Assembly (NCBI GenBank): GCA_037954235.1
Contig: JBBMOA010000004.1
Location: 3,106,001 to 3,170,000 of the forward strand
DNA: 64,000 bases
Direction: 5' to 3'
Source of the DNA: Aulostomus chinensis
Lineage: Eukaryota > Chordata > Actinopteri > Syngnathiformes > Aulostomidae
The notes below the pieces were generated by a model that saw nothing but the letters and a program-made list of their open reading frames with translations, did not search any database and had not been told where the DNA came from. Each line of letters starts with the position of its first letter. Position 1 is the stretch's first letter. Both the position numbers and the translations under genes were made by a program. This document shows positions 45,159 through 52,869 of the stretch, one piece after another.

Positions 45159-46304
45159 TCACTTCATTACTTGCACCATAGTACCCACAAACCTCCTACC
45201 AAGCTTGGAAAAATAGTTGTCTTCAAGAGTAACACTGGTGCTTGGGGCAGGGGTTGGCCTCCAGATCCTGTTCTTCCTGGCACCACGGTTGATGGTGCGC
45301 CGATGTATCTCACAGAAGACGCTTTGATCCCTCCTCACATCAGCACCACAATTCTTCACATAGGGAACAGCCCGAGCCCTCTTGTATAGTTTTGCTCTGT
45401 GCTTCCTGCACAGAGCATCAGGATCCGTCCTGGACAATAAGTGGCAAACTCTCCTGTGGTAGCAGAATTCAGGGTCAGGAGCTGGCCTCCAGATCCTGTT
45501 CTCCCTGGCACTGCGGTTGATAGTGAGGCGATGTATCTCACAGAGGACGCTGTGATCCTTCCTCACATCAGCACCACAATCCTTCACGTAGGGAACTGCA
45601 CGAGCCCTCTTGTAAAGTTTTGCTCTGTGCTTCCTGCACAGAGCATCAGGATCTGTCCTGGACAGTAAGTGGCAAACTCTCTTGTGGTAGCAGAATTCAT
45701 GTTCAGGGGTGGTCCTTTGGATCATATTCTGCCTGGCACCGCAGTTCACGCCACGCCTGGCAAAATAATTGTTTTGGAGTGAAACACTGGTGCTTGGGGC
45801 AGGGGTTGGCCTCCAGATCCTGTTCTTTCTGGCACCGCGGTTGATGGTGTGCCGATGTATCTCACAGAGGATGCTTTGATCCTTCCTCACATCAGCACCA
45901 CAATTCTTAACATAGGGAACAGCACAAGCCCTCTTGTATAGTTTTGCTCTGTGCTTCCTGCACAGAGCATCAGGATCCGTCCTGGACAATAAGTGGCACA
46001 CTCTCCTGTGGTAGCAGAATTCAGGGTCAAGGGTTGGCCCCCGGATCTTTTTCTGCCTGGCACCGTGGTTCATGCCACGCCTGGCAAAATAATTGTTTTG
46101 GAGTGAAACACTGGTGCTTGGGGCAGGAGTCGGCCTCCAGACCAAGTCCTCCCTGGCACCGTAGTTGCTGCTGTGCTGGGCAAAGAGGTTATTGGGAGTG
46201 TAGTCGGTGCTTGATGGCTCCCATATCATGTCCATCACTTCATCACTTGCGCTGTAGTACCTCTGAAGCTGGGATTGGACCAAATACCTCACAAAGGAAG
46301 CCAT
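45159..46304 (-). CDS. Cys/His-repeat protein, 381 aa, intronless, unrecognised
   Basis: The ATG at 46304 is in a good context (CATCATGG) and opens MASFVRYLVQSQLQRYYSAS. After a unique N-terminus (residues 1-46) come tandem units of 108 residues at 47-154 and 155-262, a 76-residue unit at 263-338 lacking the middle spacer, and a partial unit from 339. Each full unit holds GAR-x5-RPTPAPSTSV, then NNYFARRG, then EFCYHRRVCHLLSRTDPDAL and CRKHRAKLYKRA, and ends CGADVRKDQSVLCEIHR. The Cys/His spacing C-x-H-x3-C-H-x10-C-x2-H-x16-C-x11-C-x2-H is identical in all three units, which suggests a metal-binding fold. The chain is strongly basic. The stop lies where the frame runs out of register into the next repeat copy, so residues from about 370 are not native repeat. 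I know no matching family. It could be a host gene, a retrocopy, or a mobile-element gene. Confidence 0.6.
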   Translation of the reverse strand: MASFVRYLVQSQLQRYYSASDEVMDMIWEPSSTDYTPNNLFAQHSSNYGAREDLVWRPTPAPSTSVSLQNNYFARRGMNHGARQKKIRGPTLDPEFCYHRRVCHLLSRTDPDALCRKHRAKLYKRACAVPYVKNCGADVRKDQSILCEIHRHTINRGARKNRIWRPTPAPSTSVSLQNNYFARRGVNCGARQNMIQRTTPEHEFCYHKRVCHLLSRTDPDALCRKHRAKLYKRARAVPYVKDCGADVRKDHSVLCEIHRLTINRSARENRIWRPAPDPEFCYHRRVCHLLSRTDPDALCRKHRAKLYKRARAVPYVKNCGADVRRDQSVFCEIHRRTINRGARKNRIWRPTPAPSTSVTLEDNYFSKLGRRFVGTMVQVMK

Positions 46305-46319
46305 GATGGGGCTTCAACA

Positions 46320-46840
46320 GTCTCTGCTGCTGCTGAATCGTCTTTCACTTGTTCTCTGTTTTGTCTGGTCCCAACTTGCTCTCACGTTCCTAGATGTATT
46401 CTTTCTTTCTCTATATGTTCTTTCACAAAGACTAAATTCAATTTATCATATCAAGATAACAGTCACAACCCAGACAGTCTTCTGTGATCTCGTGTACTGA
46501 GACTCAGCAGGCTGTGTTCTCATGAGGGGCAGAATTCAAAACTTGATCCTGAGTTGAGAATTACAACATCACCATTTTATGTGCACATTTTTATACAGTA
46601 CAGGCCAAGAAAAGACATATTTTTTGTAATTAACTTTGTAATGATGCTATCTTGTGTTCATGGGTAATTATCTGATTCTTGTGATAATGGATTAATTTAT
46701 CAGGCTATTTCAATATATTCAAGTTCATAATCCCTAAATATCTAAATACATTTTAAGAGGAATATAATTTTTTTTGTGGCCTCAATCAGAATGAATGCAT
46801 TTGTTTTGGTTAACATTATTTCACAGCTTTGGAAGCTTTT
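46320..46840. other. Upstream region of the Cys/His ORF; no other gene seen
   Basis: On the minus strand this would be the promoter and leader. There is a CAG-rich leader just before the ATG and AT-rich sequence beyond. No clear TATA box or splice acceptor was found. Confidence 0.35.
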
Positions 46841-46938
46841 AAAACTATCTTGGGAACTCGTTAAACTAGTAAAATATGCATTTCTGTGTGCAAACTAGTG
46901 AGGGGCATGTGTGCAAGTGAGGATATTTTGCCACCAAT

Positions 46939-47932
46939 TAGGGATGGGGCTGATCCGATCCAGTATCAGTATTGGGTCTCGATACCGGCCTAATTCACGG
47001 ATCGGAAATTTCCGATCCAGCTCCCGAAATTTTTCGATCCACGAGCTGTCTGTGACTGCTGCATGGTCTGCTGGGCCGGCATGACTCCACAAGTGACTCC
47101 TGGCTGCTTGTCTGCTAGTTGGTTCTAAAACGTGGAATGGATTTCCTAAACAGAGGCGCATCTCAATTAGACAGTGTTATGAGACACGCCACCGTTCAGG
47201 AAATCCATTCCATAGTTTGCACCCGCCCGGATAACAGACACTGTGGCTAGCAAACTTTTCCACAAAACATGTCAGCTGTTTGGAATTATTTGACACTCGA
47301 AACGCTGCAAAGTAAGACAGCGACATGCAATGTTTGCAAAGCCCTTGTTTCGAGAGGTGGAAGCTCCATCGCGTCGTACAATACCACCAATCTTAACTAA
47401 CATTTAAAAAAACACCACCGAAAGGAGCACTGGGAGCTGTTAGCCAGGCAGCAGAAATATGAAACGAGCCGTCAGGAATCACTTCTGGAGTCGTTTAGCA
47501 AGCAGAGTCAACTTCCAGCAGACAACGTGAAAGCTAAAGGGATTACCAAGAAGTTGCTCAACTTTGTTGTACTCGATGACCAACCGCTATCAGTGGTGGA
47601 AAACGAGGGGTTTTGCAGCTTGATGGAGCATCTGCAGCCAAGGTATAGTTTGCCATCCAGGAGATATTTATCAGAGACTGCGCTACCTGAACTTTACCTC
47701 CGAGTGTCAACCAAGTTAGCCGAGAAGCTAAAAAATAGGAGGAGGAGTAGTAGTAGTAGTTTGCCTGTAGAGAGGAGTTTATTACAGCCTCATAAAGTCA
47801 AAAATAATGATAATCATAGTATTAAAGGAAATAGAGCTCTGGTATCGGCAAAATATCGGTATCAGCAGATTTCCAAAATTCAAGTATCGGGATCGGATCG
47901 GAAGTATTAAAATGTGGATCGGTGCATCCCTA
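46939..47932 (+). mobile_element. 994 bp hAT element with exact 8 bp target duplication
   Basis: The left end is TAGGGATGGGGCTGATCCGA. The right end on the minus strand is TAGGGATGCACCGATCCAC, and both are rich in GATCCGATC/CGATAC words. The flanks CCACCAAT at 46931-46938 and 47933-47940 are identical. The sister segment at 42.7 kb shows the site with a single CCACCAAT, direct evidence of the insertion. It keeps only the transposase N-terminus. Confidence 0.93.
47269..47910 (+). pseudogene. ZBED/hAT transposase N-terminus with one nonsense codon
   Basis: The ATG at 47269 opens MSAVWNYLTLETLQSKTATC, then NVCKALVSRGG and NTTNLN, TAA at 47398-47400, then HLKKHHRKEHWELL in the same frame. These are BED ligands C-x2-C and H-x4-H. 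The frame continues through ESLLESFSKQSQLP and FVVLDDQPLSVVENEGF to YLPSR-type sequence (RRYLSETALPELYLRV), standard for ZBED-like hAT transposases. It then passes a poly-Ser stretch (AGT repeats near 47745) into terminal-repeat sequence. The catalytic DDE and dimerisation regions are deleted. A single TAA in place of a sense codon is the only break before the deletion. Confidence 0.85.
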
Positions 47933-48069
47933 CCACCAATACAGAATCCAAACTTTAGTCATGTGATGAGATGGCTACTCTGATTATGAAGTTAACCGAC
48001 AAAATGCGAATTGAAAGAATAACACAAATGTGTTTTTGAACAAAATACATTTCTTCAGTAGACTTTGAT

Positions 48070-48493
48070 CCAATATTTTAATATTTTTCCTTGGGCTGCG
48101 TTGTGTTTGAGGAAAGCAGGCCGATATTGTAACGGTCACAGGGAAACTCATTTGCCTCTTCTGCTGCCAGTTCAACCCACCTTGGCAGATGACCCACTCA
48201 TTCACATCAGTGGAGAGCAGTTCAGACTTTGTTTGAACATAGCATTGTGGATGCTTAGGAATGTTCAACAACTAAGGAGCCAGTAGTGCCTTTGGAAACA
48301 AAGTGGAATTGTTTCCAAAGGCACTACTGGCTCCTTAGTTGTTGCATTTATTGTTAACATTAAACACTCAGTCTGTGTATATGGTAGAAAGACATGAATT
48401 TCATTTTTCTACAAGACAAGTAGTGTACCATAACATTAGAACTACATAGAATCTCTGTTTCAGTATGTTACATGTGACACATTCCCAACAGAA
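48070..48493. other. Unassigned sequence holding a perfect hairpin
   Basis: Sequence absent from the sister segment at 42.85 kb, between the duplicated segment and the tRNA remnant, so probably an insertion. No coding capacity. It holds the 36 bp inverted repeat described separately. Confidence 0.4.
48266..48344. repeat. Perfect 36 bp inverted repeat, 7-base loop
   Basis: The left arm 48266-48301 (starting CAACAACTAAGGAGCCAGTA) is the exact reverse complement of the right arm 48309-48344, and the loop is AGTGGAA. There are no mismatches. It would form a 79-base hairpin in RNA or single-stranded DNA. Confidence 0.95.
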
Positions 48494-48543
48494 AGATCCC
48501 ACCGAGATTTGAACTCAAATCACTGGATTCAGACTCCAGAGTA
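48494..48543 (-). pseudogene. tRNA-Gln (CTG) 3' part, cut by a transposon remnant
   Basis: Minus strand: TACTCTGGAGTCTGAATCCA then GTGATTTGAGTTCAAATCTC, then GGTGGGATC. This equals the anticodon arm with CTG anticodon, the variable region, T arm and acceptor 3' strand. The D arm and 5' acceptor strand are replaced at 48544 by the start of a hAT-like remnant. Confidence 0.65.
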
Positions 48544-49488
48544 GACAAAGACCAACATGATTTTTTTTCAGGGCCAATACAGATACCGATTATTAGGAAT
48601 CAAGGAGGCTGATAACCGATGCTTGGAACCGATATTCATTTGCAGTAAAATCGATAATAGCAATGAATTCCATTGTCGACTATTGTTGCCAGACGCGTTT
48701 TTCCAACAGAGTGAGGCATCTCACTTGATTGTAATCTCTGCCGAGTGTCGCTCATGCGCAGTTGCGTCTCTGTCTCTGAGCGGTAACGTGCAGAAATGGC
48801 GGCGTCAACATCAGGTATGCGTATCAAAACTTCTAAAGTTTGGGAGCATTTTAGCCTGAACACAGCGAATAAAAAGACTACTAGCAAAGTTTGCAAAGCA
48901 GACCTTGCATGTCATGGCAGTGCCTCAGTGAGGCACGGACATTTAAAGAGGAGGCACGTCGGGCAGTTGAACGAAACAGAGTCTGGCTCGCCTCGGTGAG
49001 ATTCAAGTAACATTCAAGCCAGTACGGTTTTTATGACATACATTGTACATTTTATGAGCGTATTTTCGCTATAAAAGAGCTTGAGCATTATGCCAGACTG
49101 TGCCTGACAAGCGTATTTTAAATTAAATGCATGCAGTCTGAACACTGTTTCTAATTTGGTTTTAGATAGGACATTTTTATTTAATTTGTACGAATCCACA
49201 GTATGTTCAATAAAAGATGTATTTTTCATTGTACCCATCTTTCTTGTGTCTATTATCATTTGCCACATAATTAAATCAACTTCATGCTAAATTTAAGAAA
49301 AATTTAATAATTATCCCATTAGTTAACTAATCGTTTCAATCGTCGTGACAACTCGACTATTAAAATATTCGTTAGTTGCAGCCCTAGTTTTAAATTGATC
49401 TCTTATTGGCCGTCGGATTTTTAAAAAAGAATGATGCTGATAGGCCTCAAAATGCCAAATATTGGCGCTGAAAATCGGTCCATCCCTA
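48544..49488. mobile_element. Nested pair of hAT-like elements
   Basis: The outer element has a degraded left part at 48544-48648 (AATCAAGGAGGCTGATAACC) and a right part at 49387-49488 ending AAAATCGGTCCATCCCTA, as in the short copy at 41.1 kb. Between them, from about 48649 to 49386, lies a second hAT. Its right end reads TAGGGCTGCAACTAACGAAT on the minus strand, and it brings a BED exon. The left end of the inner element is not intact. Confidence 0.7.
48796..48999 (+). pseudogene. BED-finger exon of the nested hAT, first Cys lost
   Basis: MAASTSGMRIKTSKVWEHFS, then NKKTTSKVCKADL and SVRHGHLKRRHVG. It shows the BED W and HF, one Cys and the H-x3-5-H pair, but the expected C-x2-C reads S-x2-C, so zinc binding would be impaired. 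A splice donor-like GGTGAG follows at about 48995. The frame is otherwise open for 67 codons. Confidence 0.75.
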
Positions 49489-49499
49489 ATACATACAGT

Positions 49500-50895
49500 A
49501 CATACTTGTAGACAATGTACTTGTCAACTAATAAAGTAAGCTAACCCTTAATGGGTGTGATGACGGTGAACAACTCTCTCAGATTGATGTCAAATTTGTT
49601 TTTTGAATTACTGGTCAAAGAAGTGAAGTAGGTTTAAGGGTCTAGGATAGAAGAGCACAAACTTTTTATCTTGATGGGCTGAAACTCAAACTAAATAGCA
49701 GGCCGCGGTCAAAGCAAACACGTGGGATTTTGTGACTGCTGAGCCAAAATAGTTTTAAAAGTAGCACAGGCAAACCTCAAACATTAACTCCAATACATGA
49801 ATTCAACAATGAATTTGTCCGTCCAAGAATCTGAAATCAATAATTTTGATTATTCTTAAATGCCTTATTTTTCAGATACTTTCATCTTTGGATTTTAATG
49901 AAGAAATAAACCATCAGTAACCAAATCATATTATGAGACTTTTTGAAGCTGTGACCTGCTACAATGTTGATATCAATATGAGGGAGAAAATGTGGTGGAG
50001 GTGCAGTATGATCTCAGTTAAGCATCCTGATCAATATTACACCCCTGTTTGTGAGATAGATTATCCTTGTTCTCACTGTACAGCCCAACCTGATGCTGGA
50101 TGGCTCTGCCTCCCCAGAGCCCAGCTCATTTCTAATCACACCTAAAAGGGGAATTTTGATCGAGATTAATTGCATCCCTTGGAACTCTGGCTTCCACCTG
50201 CCAGTTCGGGCCTTTGCCACCTCAACAAGCCCCTGAGAGTATCAGTTTAACCTGAGTAAAACACTGAGAAGCCTGCCAGCAGCAGGGGGGGGTGGGGCGG
50301 GGGGTGTAGATCAGACACACAGTAGTGTAACAGTAAAGCTGGAGTAACGTAGATGAATTTGGGTAATATGAGTGTAATATGAGTGAATGTGTGTGTGTTG
50401 CTCTTCTCCCCAGCTGCTTCATATACTACGCCTGAATAGCAGCTGAATCTGACAGCCCAGCTTCCCAGTTTTCCCACGAGGCCGACCTCTCGAGGTTGGA
50501 GGGTCTTGTTGCCATGAGAACGGCACAAAGTAGGATGCGCCACACTGGGAGCTGTTTCCCATCGGAGCAGCAAGGGAGCAGTCATATCGGCTGTTCATTT
50601 GATTTAGTAGAAACCAGAAAAGTTCATTTTGGTGTATTTATGATTTTTGTCATACTGAGTTTGACATAAAACAACATGACCCAAGCACAATTAGCTGAAA
50701 ATTATGCTCCCAGGCGGGCTGCATTTAATTATAGACACTTTGTGTCGTTGAAACTGCAATGTAGGTTCTACATTTAAGTTTTCTGATATTCAATGATGAC
50801 ATTGTCCAAGCTGTGCTCATTTATCCTTGTACTTATACCTATGAAAATAATGAACTATAATTCATATAGAATCTATGTGATTTTAAGGTAGGACT
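49500..50895. other. No gene seen
   Basis: The minus frame at 50247-50585 (112 codons) has no recognisable domain. A non-repetitive block at about 50060-50240 could be conserved non-coding DNA. A G-rich stretch lies at 50285-50306. Confidence 0.35.
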
Positions 50896-50908
50896 GACAT
50901 GTCTGCAG

Positions 50909-51780
50909 TAGGGCTGTAATCAACCAAAGAAATTCTTGGTCGACTGAAGCCCTCAAATTTCGACTAAAAGTCGACTAATTTTATATATGAAAAATATACT
51001 GTGTCAACTATCAGCACAAAACCTGTTGAGGAATATTTAGACAATTGTTTTTGTCATGCTATAATAATTGACAGACACTATCATTTAGCTCTGTATGTGT
51101 CCTGCGCACAGAGCCAGACTGAACAGAGGAGCTCAGCATCGCGGCTGAGACACAAATAGACTTTTAACTTAAAACTTTACTCTTAAACACAAAAGGCAAG
51201 TCCACTGTAAGAATTTTTACAATTAAAACAAAACAATTATTAGACTAAAACATTGAAATGTCAATTCTGATATGTTCATATACTCAAAACTGATGGGGCA
51301 ACCTAAGGTGGACAAGTTAGCTTACCGTTTTTAGGTGATACGCCGTTGTGTTTGTCGTGGAGCTGAGATATGCAAACTGTTGTTGGCAAACTTTGCATTT
51401 GACTTTTTTCCCATTCATTATTTTCTTGAAATGCTGCCACACTGCAGATGTCTTTGACATGGTGGACGAGGACTGACTTTAAATGAAACCGTCAAAATTA
51501 AGTATACATTCATCAGACCACCAGACGTTGGCCTTCTAGTATTCTTCAGTCTGTTAGTCTCTAGCGGGTCGGGCGAGTCCAAAATAGCAAAACAAGGGGG
51601 GTATTGAAAGATAGATTGTTATCTGTGAAACAGGGGTGCTTTGAAAACACCCCCATTAGCACTTGGTACTTTCCTCCTGACGAAATTAACGTGGCAAAAA
51701 AATCGACCAATCAGAATTTTGGTCGAACCAGAACTTATTGACTAATAAATCGACCAGTCAACTGGGACATTACAGCCCTA
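50909..51780 (-). mobile_element. 872 bp hAT element, complete ends, TAGGGCTGTAAT family copy 2
   Basis: The left end TAGGGCTGTAAT is matched on the minus strand by the right end TAGGGCTGTAATGTCCC. The flanks GTCTGCAG (50901-50908) and GTCTGCAC (51781-51788) agree at 7 of 8 bases. It retains one BED exon and its donor and lacks the catalytic core. Confidence 0.9.
51326..51460 (-). CDS. Intact BED zinc finger exon of a hAT element
   Basis: The ATG at 51460 opens MSKTSAVWQHFKKIMNGKKV, then KCKVCQQQFAYLSS and TAYHLKT: 45 codons without stops. The donor ACG|GTAAGC is exactly at the exon end, codon phase zero. The ligands C-x2-C and the first His are present; the second His would come from the next exon, which is deleted in this copy. 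BED fingers bind transposon ends in hAT transposases and recur in host ZBED genes. Confidence 0.7.
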
Positions 51781-51799
51781 GTCTGCACATATGCAGCCC

Positions 51800-52740
51800 T
51801 TGTTCTGCCAATATTACCAGGTGTTTGAGTTATCTGAACTTTTGGAGTTGTTTTATTTGTACAAACAGTGTTGTTACAGCTATCTGAAATACTCAATTTT
51901 CTTCAAAATAAAAAGGAATCTCCTGCAGTTTGCTACATTTCTCACTGTAGGAGTGTGCACAAGCGCACAATTGTTTGTATTGCTGAACATTTATGGAATT
52001 ATGCACAAAAAACTTGAGAGACAGAGAGAGATAATTAACTCCCTTAGGTAAAAGTAAGCCAACATTTTCTTTGGAATATTTTGGTATTGTTCCTTTGTTT
52101 TGTTTTGTCTTTAAGTTAGTTACTTCTTGGCATTGCTTAATTGTTTTTTTGGTCTTTTTTATTTTATTGTATTGAATTTTTCTTTTCAGACAGTATCATT
52201 AGATTGATTTTTTTTTTTCCATTTAAACTGAAACCTCAAATTAGGCACCCTCACATCACCAGTTGGAATTTTTCTTCTTTAACCTGCTCATTTTGTGCTG
52301 TGGCTCTCGGGTGAATTAAATTGCAAGCCTCAAGACTTCCGTGGTACTCCAGAGGGAAGACTTAACGCCAGTTGTTGTGTCTCCGGGTATGGCAGATTGA
52401 TGAATCTGCAGCAAATTAAAAATGCAAATGTCTTTTTTCCTCAGCAAAACCTCAGCATATAATCAGAGCAACACAGGCTCCTGCAAGACTCCATGTGTCC
52501 AGTTACACTTGAATGGAACCGTTTATTTTTGGCTCTTTTTGTTGTCGTTGTCATTCTATTTATTGTCTCTTATTTAGATATGTTTCTCAACTGTGTTGCT
52601 GTGAGCTGGTTGAGTTTTCTACTTGCTTGGAATAAGCAGGCAACATCTACATTCTCTGCTCCATCTTTATTTACATAAAATAACATTTCCACGTTCCCTT
52701 CCCTCTTTTTCCAGTTACGTAAATAGATGTCCACCCTGAC
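51800..52740. other. No gene seen
   Basis: The plus frame at 51791-52051 (86 codons) is hydrophobic but has no recognised family. Around 52300-52480 the sequence is non-repetitive with AAATTAAAAATGCAAATG, an octamer-like word, so it may be regulatory. Confidence 0.35.
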
Positions 52741-52858
52741 ATCCGATTTCTACTGCTTATCCTATTAAGGGTCGCGGGTTGGGGGTGGGGGGGGGGGCTG
52801 GAGCCTTTCCCAGCAGCCTTCAGGTGAGAGGCAGGTTCACCCTGGATGAATTGCCAGT
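52741..52858 (-). repeat. SINE family B tail fragment, minus orientation
   Basis: The plus strand reads CTACTGCTTATCCTATTAAG, GGGTCGCGGG, a G run, then CTGGAGCCTTTCCCAGCAGC and GGTGAGAGGCAGGTTCACC. This is the complement of the tail half of family B. The tRNA-like head is missing. Confidence 0.65.
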
Positions 52859-52869
52859 GTAAATAAATG

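Larger units (their letters stand above)
46845..48067. repeat. Duplicated segment, copy B (filled site)
   Basis: Counterpart of 42602-42850, split by the hAT at 46939-47932. Matching words include ATATGCATTTCTGTG, TATTTTGCCACCAAT, AGTCATGTGATGAGATGG and GACAAAATGCGAATT. The two copies differ by scattered substitutions, so the duplication is not recent. Confidence 0.8.

Noticed and set aside
48266..48344. microRNA precursor
   Set aside because: A perfect stem with no bulges is unusual for animal microRNA precursors, and no expression evidence is available. Kept as a hairpin only.
51791..52051. Hydrophobic 86-codon plus frame as a membrane protein
   Set aside because: No family resemblance, no conserved start context, and AT-rich sequence yields hydrophobic translations by chance.
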